Source of the DNA: Atopsyche davidsoni
Lineage: Eukaryota > Arthropoda > Insecta > Trichoptera > Hydrobiosidae
Assembly (NCBI GenBank): GCA_022113835.1
Contig: JAILWY010000009.1
Coordinates: forward strand, 12,376,001 to 12,440,000
Length of the DNA: 64,000 bases
Direction: 5' to 3'
The translations under genes and the position numbers were made by a program. The notes beneath the pieces were generated by a model, which was not told the origin of the DNA, made no database searches, and saw nothing but the letters and a program-made list of their open reading frames with translations. Shown one piece after another: positions 1 to 14,555 of the stretch. The first letter of the stretch is position 1. Every line of letters begins with the position of its first letter.

Positions 1-3000
1 ACCGATAATTTATGCTATTAATTTTAAAAAATGCACTCTTTAAAAATGTAATGTTTAAAATATTTTAGTTGTATTTATTTTGTAGTACTCCACTACATAA
101 ATATAAAAAAAGGAAACGTGTTATGAGACAACCGGCATTAATCACTAGGTGAGTGAAAGCTATAGAAGCATCATCAAGCTTTTGTCGTTTCCAGTGACCG
201 CATTGGTGTAATTTGATTTTGTGATTTACATTTATAGCGCACACTGTTCACCATCGATCAATATAATGGCAGATGTTAAACTCGCCATTCTAACTATAGA
301 AAATGTGAAACTGGTCGAATTCATACAAAAAAAAATTATTACTCAGAAAACATAATAATACAAGAAGCAGAGAAAAACGGCATACAAAATTCAGTACGAT
401 GTGTTTACTTCCAAGTTGTGTGAGTACTTTTTTATTACATAATCAAACTCTTGATTTTATATTTGAAATTTTCCGCAAGTTAAATACTGGCGAAATACTC
501 TCATAAAAATAACCATCATACAGCAAAAAAGTATATTTATAGATCTAATAAATGATGCAAGCCACATGGCACATGGCAAGGATAAATTTATCTCGAACAG
601 CGTGCAGGTCTTTCAGTCCGTTGTCGCAAGTTTCCATTTTTTTATATTTGTAATTGCATCAAGAGAGATCAATTGGCTAGCGATTAATTAACTCACACAA
701 TCGCCATCATGTTGCAAAAGCGAACAAAGGGACCCAATCGACTTATAACTGCTTTGTTTTTCAAATGACCGTTTTACGTTGTATTCTGCTTGAACGTGAC
801 ACTTCTCAGTAAGAATGCACTTGCATCCTCAATTCGAAGTAATAAAATATAAATTGTTGTCTTATATAAATTTCTAACCTTGCCATCACTTAGCAGTCGA
901 AATTAATCTAAATCAGAGTGACAATAGCATTTCCTTTTCCATATATATTATTTTCAATATTGTATCCCATAATGTTGTATTTTTGTCAACGTTTAAATGC
1001 TTAAAATATTTATCGGAAATATAATCGCATGTCTGGTCGCCGGTCGGCAACAAAGAGGCAGCCAAGGAACACGTGTTTTGAGTAATTTATCCGAACTTTC
1101 GTTCCTGGAAATTAGAAACAAAGCAACTCTCTAGACAAACTTGAAGCAACCGTCTAGTATCCATAATTTCAAACTCGTTTTGTTGCTTAATTTTAAATGG
1201 TTTTGGTGTCCCAGACCTTTGTGATTCCAACTAGGTTGCTTTTTACTGTTGTAGAGAGAACACTTCGGAAAGGAAGACATTTTGCGAAGAATTGAATATA
1301 TCTTTATTTCTTGTTTTTAACATGTATACTATATATTTGTTTTTTTTTTATGTAAAAATACCCATATTACAAACCTACATTAGCATGATTTATAACACGT
1401 GTCCGACGGACTCACATTTTTTTATTATCTTAAAAAAAGCCATAACTGAGTTCAGTCTATTGCGGAGGCAATAATCTATTGTGAATATTTTTGAATGATA
1501 ACAAATTTGTTACGTATCATTATTGTAATTTATACCATATGATACTATCATTAGTGAATGCGCCTCAACGGTGTTACTTGGTTATTAGTTACACAATAAT
1601 TTTAAATAATTTACTTTAGATTTTATTCACCTTAACATTTCATAGACTGGCAAACAAGTCAGCAGAACGTAACACGTAGGTGTCATTTCTTAGACCTACA
1701 TGAAACCAGAAACGTTATATGCGCGGTATTATCTTTTCACATTGGCAACATAGCCTTTGCTGGAATACTGGACCTGGAATTCTAGATCCCGACCTTGTAT
1801 ATATTCGACTTGCTCTCTAAATGCCCTTGAGACTTTCGTGAAAATGTCACTTCGAAAATATAAGGTCAATTTTGTGCCATCAAATCATAACGGTCCTTCG
1901 TGTACAGTGAAATGAAGGCAGTCGTGATATATCGCAGTGTTGCATGCTACACGTAATTGAAATAACCACTGATTATTTTCGGTCGATATGCTGTTAAGGT
2001 GTTGCCAAAAAAGATTCCAAAAATACAGCATTACAGAAAAAATAAATAAAACATCTGTGTCGAATCGATCATATTCAAAACTCACATAAGTAATAGATTC
2101 CCATTTAAATGCCCCAAGTTATTCGTGTAATTTATTTTTTAGTAAACTTTCATTTATGCATCAAACTGGTTGTCGGGTTACGAAGGATGAGGCTCTCTAC
2201 ATCATTTCAGCATATTTGTACATGGTTGGTATTTGCTATAGCAAAATACAATATTTCATGAAATCACTTTATTCTCAGACCCACAGTTTGCAGGGTCTTT
2301 TTCCTACTAGTAATCAATGGGGTTAAAGGACGTGATAAAGACTTTTTATTTATTTTATGAGCTAAGTATGAGGTATTGTGGATCATATGCAGAAACAGTC
2401 TTATGTTTCATTTTATATGTTTATATTTATAGCAAATCTAAAGCCTTTTGTAAGGTGCAGCATGGTCATCGATATTTGCAGGTGTGTCACACATACAAGA
2501 AAATATCTCACATAGCATGCTTTTATAAGGCTCGAAATAAAGCGCATGTAGCATAGCAAGTAGTGCGATAATCCATCGACGAAAATGTCGCATAGCGGTC
2601 ACGTAATGTTGCCTCCCCTCTGTACACTTTTTCATTCTCTCGCAGTGTTTTCCGACGGTGGTTATCAAAGTTACAGCGCCGAAGTGTTTTTTTTTCCCGG
2701 TGATTTATTCTCGTCTGCGTTTTTTTTCATAGTTTATTTTGCTGAACTGATCGCTGTGGATGCGGGAACACACTATAATGGCGCCTGTTCTCAGATTCAA
2801 CCGCGATTCAAGGACACACTGTTTGATTTGGCAGCTTTTTGATCGTTGGCTTTATTCATTTTCCAAGTCTTTTAATGAAGAGACTCAATTTTCCATTATC
2901 TTCTATGAATGAATCATTCGAATATTTTATTCAGGCTTGTAACGTATTTGCTATTCACGATGTTCTGAGATTATAATTTAATGGTTAAGTCGATAATCGA

Positions 3001-4809
3001 TTTTTTAAACCAATTAATTAAATTAAAAATATATGACAATTCAAGTAACCACACACGATTACACCCATCTTTTGGAATCTGCTGCTGCCTGTGTGTACTA
3101 ACTTCAATTATATCCGCATACATGTATTAAATAACTGAATATATATTAATTATTTTACTGGAAAGTTTTATGGTTTTTTTTTAAATAAATATACACGCTT
3201 GTTTAATCATTACAAAATGGTGTTGGTAGTAAAAATGAATACGTTATAAATACGTCAAAGAGATTATCTTATACCAGAAACCAACTATGTACTCGTTTTA
3301 AATGCTATTCGTTACAACGAAAAATGTATCACCAACTATCAATCCGAGCTATTCGTTTATCGTTACTTTTTATTAGAGGTTATATTAACAATTATAAAAA
3401 TAGAAAACTAAATTCAGATGAATAACACAATAAAAAACCATTTTAATCAGGTAATGGAATTTTTTGGGTAAACACAAAGCGAAAACAACGTTCGGAATAT
3501 ATAGGAATGCTTACAAAAGAAATTTCTTATTGGTATTTATGGTACATAAGATAGTTGTTAGTATGAAGTATATAGGTTAACGGGAATGGTATCGATTTTC
3601 GCTAAAATAGCATGAATTGCGTCACCCTGCCAGTGATGCCAAATCTGCAAAGTTTTAATCAAACCAAAATAAATTGACGAAGAAATCAAACAAGTTAAGA
3701 ATTATATTGTGTTTGATTGTTTTTCATTTCTCTTCTGATGAAGACCACCAACATGTCGTATCGTCGTCTTATACAGCTGTATAAATATTTTTTGACAATT
3801 GAAAATAAGTCAGCGTTGACTATAGAACCCCTTCATTTTATATCTTTTGCCTTGTTCGTATTCACAGCATCTTGCACAAACAACGTAGAGCGACCACCCC
3901 GTAAATACATTGTAAGAATATAGGCCACTGTGCCAAATGCAGTACGACCATAATATGAAAAGTATAAAGACATTGTATAAAACATGCTTAAATACAGAGT
4001 AAATTACCGCTTATTCTGCGGGATTGACTGTACGCGCGAATATATTTTTAATTGATACGAAATAGGTTTGGTTTTCTTAAAGACAGCAACGGTAAAACAC
4101 AAGAACGATTTTTTTTCATTAAACATTTTTATAATAGTTTTTGCTATAATTTGAAGTGTTATAAGTTTCGAGCGTACCACTCCGAACGCCCACAATAAAT
4201 GCGTTATTAAAAGTGAGGTACTACTTTAAATATTTTTTGTACTCTAAAACATTTTTTTATCCAACCTTAATAAGTACATATTAAATTATGAGTTTTGTAC
4301 ATGTAGCCATATATTATTTGGTCTATGCAGCTAAATAATTTATATATTACCTAAACTACCAAAAATGTATACCGCTGGGCTTGACTTATGACAGGCCGCA
4401 TGACCCGTGTCATCAGATCAGTCATCATCATTTTAAATTCCTATTATAGCTCATTGTGGTCCTTCAATAAAACGAACCTATAAATTAATTTATAACGACC
4501 TATTGTTCAAAAAGGTAACGTTGCAGATAAACACTCATGGAAGGAAATGTTTTGAATTAGTATATAATATCACAGTAGTAATCAGTAGAAAACCATAGTT
4601 ATGGCTTGATGATAATATTTTATTATAATTTTATTTGTATATGTATACTCTCCGCCCTCCCATTTTATTTCTTGTGCATGGCTGCCACTCTGTACCCTGA
4701 CCATATGTAATGGAGTAGTAGACTTGGAATGAATGTGGAGGGATGTGTTCCGGAAGTCCTTTGTAGAGTTGGGGGGCTCTTGCTACTGTTTCTGCAATAT
4801 TCTGTAAAA

Positions 4810-4975
4810 GGAATATCAGATCTTAATGCAATAGCTTTGTAAGCTACAATTGGGCATCAGAAATAGGCAGACCTTCTTCGAAAACAAAGCTGGGGTGTAG
4901 AAGTACCCATTCACCCAAAAAAAACCATGAAATGATTTCTTCATCGAGATGGTCACCAAACTCATGAAGAAGAAA
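4810..4975 (+). repeat. dispersed repeat family B, copy 1
   Basis: Shares with 14,375-14,555 the ordered blocks GGAA...AATGC, TTGGGCA, GCAGACCTT, GGGGTGTAGAAGTACCCA, AACCATGAA, and GATGGTCACCAAACTCATGA. It lies in the intergenic region. Class unknown. Confidence 0.5.
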
Positions 4976-6806
4976 CGTAATATATATAAATTAAAATATG
5001 TAAATTTGTTTACTGTGCATTTAATTGGATTTTTTTCATAATTCACTACGTAAATAAAATACAAAAAAGAAATTTATATTTTGTAAGAACAGTTTGTTGG
5101 TTCGTAGACAAGACCTTTATTCTAAATTAAGTTCAATGCCAGCGCCTACTTTTTGGTAGTTTTCCTAGAATCAATAGTTGCTGCCTGAATGTCTGAAACG
5201 CCAGCGTTTATCGCACCTTCCCAGCGCACTGTTCATGTCCGTATGTGTTCAATATTCTCACAGTCACTCGAGTGCTAATACACAACCTGCCGAGTCGGAA
5301 ACCTCTAAATAGGTCTCACTTGGTTATCACCAATATGCTAGTATGTACTCGCAGGTCGTAAAAAAATGCAAATATATATTCGTGTCGTAAACATCGTTCA
5401 ATAATACATGTAAGCAATCGGTATGTATTAGTGACCAAGAGCTGGTGTTGGGCAAAATAAATAAAATTATGTTTGGTAAAAGTATAGCTATCGCTTTTTC
5501 TAGATAAAAATAAACCTATACGAATGTAATGCTTAAGTCTTGTTTCGAAGACTTTGAGCAAGGTATATTTATAGCTAAATAAAAAGCATGCCAACATATG
5601 CTTAACGCGTTTATTATTTTAGAAAACTATCCATCGCTTTTCTTGTTCTTGCTTTCTTTATTGGAAACATACTTACTAATACTAAATATTTTTTTACATC
5701 CGGATATGATAATATTCGTTCAGATTCACATAAGAATCAGATATACATTTAAAGAATACAATAATGATAATGATTACGTTATGTTTATTGTCGTTGTCAT
5801 TAATCCATCATCATTGAAAAACCAAAAACCAAGATCGGAAACTTATTTTTGGTAATTATTTAAATCCTAACTGACTAAGATAACGTATGACGAATATATT
5901 ATCAACCATATCCCGAATAATGTCACCATTGATGATTTAATTTTGTGCACTTGACACTTTATTATACAACAACTTTATGTTTAGCCGTTACTTTAGTTGC
6001 ATCCTGCGTGACTCGGTGAACGTTCGTCATGATTTATTAAGAAAAAATGTTGTCGTAATTATTGGAAACATTGCAGTACAATGGAGATTTACATATTTGG
6101 CTTAACGAGGAAAGATAAGAAAATAGGTCAGAACAGACTATGGGGAATTTTATGGTGATAACTATCGATGAATTAGATGAGAGCCCCACGAGCTGAAGAC
6201 GTAATACAGAATTGAGTTGGCAGACGGACAAACGGTCAAAAGCGATTTGTAGCAAATGATGTCTCCAGAATTTTGATCTTTTATTATGTAAAATTTTCTT
6301 GCGTTATTTACATATTAAAATTACACTAAATCATTTTCTTCCCTTGAAATATAAAGACAATTTTTTAAGTAAATTTCTGCTTCAATTGATAATTTCAATT
6401 GGTATTTAATTTTAAAAAATATGTACTTGTAATCCTCTTCTGTATTTATATAGATGGTTGAGGATTGTACCACTTGGATTAATTGTTCGTAGTATTCTTA
6501 TAATATATATTTCAATTTCGTCTGTTAAAAACTAAGCTAATATCAATTACTGGAGTAGGTATATATAATTAGTCTTAGTTTCTCCAAACTTGGATGTTTT
6601 CAATTTGAATTTCAAATTAGCATCACATGATTTCTTTACCAAATCGAGTATTCTGGACGTATGCAAATGCATACTTGTGCTGCTTTGCCAATTGTGCATG
6701 CAACGGTCATTGCACAAAATGAATTAAAACTAAAATCATACCGCAGCGCGCAGGCCACTTTTATTCAATAAAATAAAACGTTACATTTATTCATTTATGT
6801 ATTAAC

Positions 6807-6900
6807 CCCTTCGTGGTTCAGACGTTAGCACGCTTACTCACCAACCAGGAAAAATCCAAGCCAAACATAGTCGAAATTGCCTCTGATCAATCCCTTCTTC
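6807..6900 (+). repeat. possible tRNA-derived SINE fragment
   Basis: TGGTTCAGACGTTAGCACGC (from about 6,813) resembles an RNA polymerase III A box, and AGTCGAAATTGCC about 50 bp later is a weak B-box match. The segment starts right after TTAACCCC, which is also compatible with a piggyBac-type end, but no partner end is nearby. Assignment is tentative. Confidence 0.25.
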
Positions 6901-9729
6901 ACCTTGCAGCCTTCTTTTCTTACACATCAGTATGATTCATTGACTCATTTATCTGAACTCAGAATTCTCCTACTAGTAAAATTATCATCAAAAATAAAAG
7001 TAATTGCAGATATTTAAACACGCGTTGAATCAATAGGTATTTTTAACTGAGAATGGTTTTATTTTCTAGGCACAAAGATAAGGAAGCGGATACAGGTGTT
7101 TCCTGTAATTACAAGTAATTAATTGAGTATTTAGACTTTGCAGCATATAGGAATGGACAATTGGATTTCCAATGATCTAAAATGGTTTAAAAAACAAATA
7201 TTGATGTTTCATAGGATATTCATTTGAATCACTTAACATATTTAAACAGCAGCTGATTAGATATTTGAATAATTGTTGGTTCAAGTATCTTTGAAGAAAT
7301 GTTTTATGTACTGTAGGGGTTATTTTAAATAGCATTGAACACAGTTAATATAAATTATACTTATTACTATACTAATCATATCGATCTTCAAACATCGCAT
7401 CAAATCTGTTCTCAAATATTTTAAACATGTTTATGTTTTGTGATTTATAATTATAATCGCAAGTGAACGGGGAATTAGTTTGTAAACGTAAACATTTAAT
7501 TATGTGTTTATTTACAATATCATCCGTAATCTGCCATCTGCTCTAAATGTAATTCAGTGTACATCAACGACATGAACATCTGATCCTTGTTAGCGTTTGT
7601 GAGTATTGCAAAATTCTAATATCCCCCATTTTACTGAGTTTTTGATAACTGTCGCAAGTGATGATTATTTGACCAGTTTGCGTGAGACGATAATTAATAG
7701 CAACATCTATAACTATACGTCGATTGGTAAAAATCGATAATTATGAAGTTAACATCGATTACTATATTTTCATAGAAAGTTCGCATTGTTAGCTTGAAAC
7801 ATTTATAAGTATATTTTATACGCTCATGGCCTTCTGGGGAAAAAATAATAAATTTAAAAAAAATATATTTATCATAGTATATTTTTGATTTTACTCCTAC
7901 TACTTGATCCTCACTTCCGCTGTGGTCATTTTGAAACAATGCTTTCAACCAAAAAAGGTATTTTTTTCTCATTTAGAGAGAGTAGCCGCACAAAATCGAA
8001 AGTGCAAAATGGACACCGGAATTGACAAGTCCCGCCGTAGATCCGGCCCTTAAGCCGAATCGAATTATATTTAGAAGAGTTGCCAATAGCATCCAAACTG
8101 CTGACTGCTAACAATTCTTCAACGCTGACACACTGACATACCGAATAAGCAGTTATCTAAGTATTGTGGTAAATTTGTGTTGAGCTGCTGATTAATACGA
8201 GAAAAGAAAAACAATATATTATATATGTATATAAAGTGTGATGCTTTCTGATTCGTCGTTCAGAAAGCTCATATCACTAAAATTACTTTAAAATAAAAAA
8301 TATTACCGAAGGGCTAGAGACCAAGCAGTTGTGGTACAAAAATTGGGGGTTTTATTTGGGTTATTATCACATAAATAAAATGCAATTTTTATTATTTATT
8401 ATACATATACAAATACACATATAAAAGTTATTAAGATTTAACTTTTTTTTTTCTGGTAAAATTTAAGAATTTGGTGCTAGAATATTATCATAGATACAAC
8501 GTAATGCTCTAGCAAATGCATATTAAGTATTTACAGATACGCCTTCTGTTGCAGGCAAAAATAATTATTATTTTTAAGAAAAGCGTGTCCTTCAAATTAT
8601 ACAAGCTGTCAGCTTGAATTAATATAATCACCCGCACATTTCCGTTTACAAGAAGAGTAGTCGTAATTTTCTAATTTGCACAGGGCGGAACAATTGTTTT
8701 TACTCTACTTATACTATTCAACAGCTGCAATCTCACACGTTGATCACCATGGATGGAGTGGGTCATGAATGCCATGATTTCAGAAGAGCAATTCGATGCG
8801 ATGACGTAATGTTACAGATCCGCACTGTTTTGTAAAAAAAAGATTAGTAAAAGCGTGTATTCTGAATGCACTTTGCTGCATAGTTTAAAGTTTAAACCAA
8901 ACTCGTAGAAATACCACATAGTACGATGGGGAATTTATGACCGAATACCTTCCACCTTATCAACCTTTTTAATACATTAAACTGACTATCGATCGCATTA
9001 ATTCAATTTAAAAATGATTTATATGATTTAATTATCATTCGTGACTCTAGAGCCCAACGACTCCTATGAGGACTCCCTCGGAGTCAAGATCTTCTTTGAC
9101 TGGATATCATTCTCTACATCTCCGCTCATCTCAACCATTTAAGATTGTTTTCTTACAAAGATTACTGTGACTATGATATTATCAATGTTAGGTACCTGCA
9201 TGCTCATAGAAAAAATAGATTGTAATATATGACAGTAAATATACGACGGAAAATATAAAGTAAAAAAAAATAGTTTTCGTTTTGTTTTTCAAGTTTTGCT
9301 CACAGAAATAGCGCTTCACTCGTTGTTTTCCGCTTATATATTTTTAATTTAATCACCAATATCATAAAAAAATAATCACCTAAAACTTATTTTATCATGC
9401 AAAATATTGTCAAAAAATTTTGTTTATTGACAGTAGAGAATTTATGATATGTTTAGTATCTATTATACTAAAATGTATGGGAAACTCGATAAATTCCTTC
9501 GACATTCCTGCGGTACATTACCTTGAAAAGCACCTTATTGTATACTAATGTGTATATGTTTTAAAGATACCTATAAACTCAGGTTTTTTTAATTAAAAAT
9601 ATATTTATTATTTTTTACACCATGTACAGAATCTCTCATATTCTTAATGCATACTTGGTACCTGTATGTATTAAAAATCTAAAATGTCGACGTTGGATGC
9701 ACAGATCTTCACGAAAACCAGTGCCCACT

Positions 9730-10135
9730 TCAGAATTGCGTTTTGTATGTATCACGTCCCTGAAGCTCATTAAAAACCGGACCAGAAATTAAAAATTCAT
9801 AATGCACGATCGGGTCCTGTAAACCCGCGAGTATCCGCGCGTCTCCCGGACTGCAAGACTATGGGATGGTCAGTGAATAGTGGACTCCTCCGATGGCATT
9901 CTCGGTCGCTCCTGGTGATGAATGCGTAGTCATTTATCGCACTCCCGCTAAGATGGTCATGGGGCCTGGTTGAGTCAGCGTCACGTGACGGCTGACTCCC
10001 ACCGAGGTCCACACCAGACCTGAACAACCGCCGCCAGAGGCTCGGAACCGCTCCGGCGCCCAACTTCTAGAACATGCCGACCATGATACTAATAACTCAT
10101 GAGGTTATGTTCCCCGGGCGTGCGAATAAAACTAT
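9730..10135. other. GC-rich patch with CLEAR/MARE-like palindrome, origin unknown
   Basis: About 400 bp much richer in G+C than its surroundings, with an 88-codon open frame on the minus strand that resembles no protein I know. At its centre, 9,972-9,998, GAGTCAGC + GTCACGTGAC + G + GCTGACTC forms a near-perfect 27-bp palindrome. Candidates are a fragment of an unrecognised transposon or a distal regulatory element; no inverted ends or target duplications could be paired. Confidence 0.4.
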
Positions 10136-10954
10136 TCTAGCCCGTAGAAACTCGTATTATAATAATAATATAATAAGAACTAATATAACAATGCTTCGAA
10201 TGTCTGTTGATAATAAGAAATCGCTCGAGTGTTTTAGCAGATGAATCAATTATCGCCCACTAGATATGTGAAGTATTTTAATCCCTACAAGAAATCTAAC
10301 GATTATATTAAATGTCAAATATTTCTACAAGTGTAATTTGAAAAAGCTGTAAACATCTAGAAATATTAAAGCCGCTTTTCCTAAATTACTATACGATTTG
10401 GGGAAACGCTAAATAATGTATTTTTACATTTTCTACTGACTAATCGTTTTTCATAATACGCAGGAAAATAATTTGATGTACGTTTTACTAATTGATCATT
10501 TTAAAAGTAATTTCCTTTTTTTTTTTACAATGTTTAACTTCCTTAAATAGTGCCCGTCAGTGATGTCTGGTTTCTAGAACAATATGTCACGAGTTATCAA
10601 TTTACATTCTGCAAGTAAGTGGTCGCCGGTTGGTATCGCCTTACAAACTGTTAAGCTAAATAAATTAATACTATGTTTAATGTATTTACATTGAACTATA
10701 TTGTGGCTGCAATCATGTGACTCGTGATCGTGTGGAATTAATAAATAATATAATATAGTAAGTATTTATATTTGGTATGCGTACGAATGATTAATTTAAG
10801 GTCTTACTAGAGATGCGTTTATGTGTCATCGGAGGCACATCAAGTATTAAGGGTGGCTAAAAATATTTATTTCACTCTCATAATATATATTTAGTAAACA
10901 ATTTATTATTATTTGTTATGTTACTATGGTAACAAATCACTAGAAGATTTTCAG

Positions 10955-11305
10955 TTGATGTTTTATCGTCATATACAGATCAAATGTTGTGAAATACTCT
11001 TTCACCGTCATCGTCACCAGTCATCAAATTATTTGTGCTCTGCGTCATTGTAAATAGCACACGAAACTAATAATGGCAGACAATTTAGTGTTAACCATTT
11101 AAGTTTAAATGTTTTCATATCTGTAGTAATGTTGTTGTTTATTCATTAATGCTACTCGAATGTGTAAATATCTAATAATACATTCATGACGAATCACGAA
11201 ATGATGTTTTTATCGTCATGTATTGCGAAACACACAATCGCCGTCATTGTCATCAGTCATCAGATGATCAGATATGCTCCCTGCGTCTTTGCAAAAAAAA
11301 CACTT
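10955..11305 (+). repeat. imperfect direct duplication with GTCAT-rich core
   Basis: Two diverged copies about 245 bp apart (10,955-11,065 and 11,200-11,305) each run ATGTTTT-ATCGTCAT, a CCGTCAT-GTCA core ending CAGTCATCA, and then CTGCGTC with a following TGCAAA or TGTAAATAGCACAC stretch. A looser relative of the right part (AGCGCACAC and ATAATGGCAGA) occurs at about 235-275. Probably pieces of an old repeat. Confidence 0.45.
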
Positions 11306-12720
11306 AAGACCTCTCCGGACTGCTCAAAACAACCAGTTTTTTATAATAAAAAATCGTTTTTACCTGTGGTGATTTTTTATGATTTTTATGTGTTGTTTAT
11401 TTTTATGTTTTCTTGAAAATTCTACATATGCAAAATGTATTAGTATTCATATCTAAATAACTTTCTTACAAATCTACGAATTAAACTAAAATCTTTGTAT
11501 TCACAATTTATCTTATTCCAATATTATAAAAATAAATCATGTGTATTTTTAAAATATTTACACCAAAAGGCAAACTCTGCTTGGGAGTTGAATATTAAAT
11601 AATGTTAATTTCTGTCTGTTTTAACGTATTGATTGGAGATATAATTAATAAGTAGAAATAAACTGACCTTGTTGCTGTCAAGTGGCGCAGGTGCTTTTAA
11701 ACTGTTGCTTTCTATAATCAGCTTTTTGGAAACCCCAAGTACGATTATTATCATCGGATTTAAGCAAAGAAAAACTAGTTTAATTTTGTTTGTAAATTTA
11801 CCGCTGAGCTTACCACACAATAAAAATATCGACATGTAGGTACATACTCATTTTAAAGTAGCTTATTTAAAATGATTATTAATAATAATAAAAAATCTAA
11901 AATATTTATAGTGTCGTTGATATGAAAAAAGTCTTAGACTGATGACTCACATGTTCAATAATTTTAATTACATTCATTGACTTGGCGCCAGCTGACAAGT
12001 TTATTACGGAACCACAAATATTACGTCGGTATCAAAGTATGTGATAAAATCAACATTTGTAGAAGGCAATTAGATTAATTATATAAAAAATAACCTGTCT
12101 TAGACTGATAAAAATAAATTTATATTTAAATGTGTATATATTTTTTATAAAAAAATTTAATTTACAGTTTCCTTAGAGGGTAGTCCGTGTAATAAAAAAA
12201 ATTATGTTTAAATACTGTAATAAAATAATATGAAAACTCAACAAGGAATATGATTTTTAACATTTAATATGCATGTTATATTAATTAATGTTTTTTCTGC
12301 TTTATCGAATGCTCAAACGTTTAAAGACTAACACTACTAACAATAATTGATACTATTCAACACATCTAAGCATTAGAAATATTATAGGACGAGGTTGATA
12401 GCATTTATCCAGCAGTTGGTCGACAACGATCGACACATTCGTTACTAATTAATCTGCGTATTGTAAAAGACAATAATCATTTTATAAACTTTGCAAATAA
12501 GATTCGTGTGTTATATTGATAATGAAATACTTCAATCAGACCTACGCTTCGTGTACACTTTTTCAGGTTCTACAATTATAAATCACACTCTTTATTATTA
12601 TAAATAATAACCACCGTTTATTGAATTGAGGCTTATTGTATAAGTGAGATGTTCGCTAAAATGTCAAGTGGCATGTATTCGACCCAACAGGTTTCAGTCT
12701 GATATCCAAATCCTATATAC

Positions 12721-12994
12721 CAGGGATAGCTAACTTTTGTATATATATATATAAGATCTACAATTTATTTTTCAAATGTATCGCGATCGACATGTTCTCA
12801 TACAAAATGGCTTGGATATATCAATTATTCATACAATTTTTTGATAGTTGAAAAGTACGGATCCAGTGCACTGAATTACAGTCCCGGTCTACAGTAGTGT
12901 AAACAGAAGACCCTTACTGGGATCCCAAACTGGTGCTCTATTTACCATGTAGTCTAATCGGTTTCTAATAAAATTGGCTTGTTGGCCACCCCTG
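12721..12994. mobile_element. non-autonomous hAT MITE
   Basis: The left end CAGGGATAGCTAAC and the complement of the right end, CAGGGGTGGCCAAC, match at 11 of 14 positions; all three differences are transitions. The 8-bp flanks CTATATAC (12,713-12,720) and CAATACAC (12,995-13,002) agree at 6 of 8, as expected for an aged target duplication. The 274-bp interior has no coding capacity and contains an AT microsatellite. The ends resemble those of the hAT MITE at 39,682 and the hAT right end at 18,893, so all three may have used related transposases. Confidence 0.75.
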
Positions 12995-14374
12995 CAATAC
13001 ACAATCGTATGCAGCATTGAGTATAGTGCTCAAAATCAGCAGTCGCATGATGTCATTGTATGCATTTTAAGCACCCGTTGGGCTAGCAAATAATGACTCA
13101 ACCATTCAAAATGTTCATGAGCCGACCTACGTACATTTTTATGGTATTCATGAAGCAGTAACTTTTTATTACGGAATTGTTATTAATCATTACAGGTAAC
13201 TGCTTTAATTCCTTCAATTCTCAATTGTTTCCACACACCCACAAATATGTTTTGTTTGGCTTAAATACCGAGCGCTCAAATTGTAGACGGAAAAAACGAA
13301 GTCAATAAGATGGATTTGACTTAATATTAATATTTACGTAATAGTTTTAATTAATGAGAAAATAACAGTGAAATTATTGTTTGTTTGTTTAGTAGTCTTT
13401 AATCAAATTTAGGTAAATATTAATAAAATCAGACGGGATACGAAATTATTGATAGTTTTCACAAAGACAGCGACGATGTTAACAAACTTCAATATAAATA
13501 CATGTAAAATTATTAATAAAAATTAAATCCACGCTTATGCGTAGATCTAGACATAAATCATTTTAAAACGCAATCAAAGGCTATTTTACTATTAGATTTC
13601 ATACAGTAGCTTTAATGTCGATAAATCTAAACTTTATACAACCATCCGTAACCATGTACTATATATAGAGACACTATACAGTATAATGATAAAACATATA
13701 CTTGCCCAGTTTCTACAATTAATGTAAATTAAATATGATACAATCAGTTTTTTTCACACGAGAGCCTTTATAATAATTAAAATAATTAAAAATGCATGTA
13801 AAAGGAAAACCGTTCGCTAAATTACAGGCTCCGGCACAAATATAGGAATAACTCTGAAATTAATGGAATGTCTCATATTTAGCGCATTGGCATCGTTATG
13901 AGTTTATGAGAGAGTGGAGTTTGGAGTAAAAATAATACGAAATGTACACAGAGCTTGAAAAAAATCGCAGCTCCGGTGTAAGGAAGATTTCTTCCGCGTT
14001 TCTTTACAATTCGCGATCGAGGGAATCGTATTCGGCACCCATTGTTCGAGTACCGTTTTTTGCATTTCAATTCGCCTGTTGGACTTTTCTGATGTATTTT
14101 GCAGCAATGTTAGACCCACAACGGTAAAATAACGAATAAATTTATACATTTACGTATTATTAAAAGTAACAATACGTTAACATTATTTATGGAAATAATC
14201 TCAAAGACTTTTGTTAGATTTAACTGTTTCCTTTATTACCTGTTGAAGCGTTTAAAAATATGTAAAGATGCAGCATTTATTGTAAGTTTGCGTTTCAATC
14301 TCTTTATACTTCTCAAAGGCACGATTGTTAAAAATTATTTAAAGATTATTAAAAATATAAACAGGCTTTAGAAG

Positions 14375-14555
14375 GAAAGGATTATATAATAATGCTATTG
14401 GGCAGCACCAATGCGCAGACTTTTCCTTCCAATATAAAACTGCGGTGTAGAAGGACCCAGGGACCCACTACACAATTTCCCCCTTAGAAAACCATGAACA
14501 CTGGCTCAGCATGAGTGCTCAGTGGTCGCCAACCTCCTCTGATGAGAGGCACTTG
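14375..14555 (+). repeat. dispersed repeat family B, copy 2
   Basis: Shares blocks with 4,810-4,975: TTGGGCA, GCAGACTTTTCCTTCCAA, GCGGTGTAGAAGGACCCA, AACCATGAACA, and GTGGTCGCCAACCTCCTCTG. The last block looks like a hAT end (CAGTGGTCGCCAACC at about 14,519), but no partner end was found downstream. Confidence 0.5.

Larger units (their letters stand above)
1..12700. other. AT-rich intergenic DNA, no gene seen
   Basis: All open frames here are under 100 codons, A+T-driven and without recognisable domains. Apart from repeat family B, the GTCAT-rich duplication, the SINE-like piece and the GC-rich patch near 9,985, I see nothing of note. A small segment at 8,000-8,120 with CCGCCGTAGATCCGGCCC looks transposon-like but lacks a partner end. 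Confidence 0.6.
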
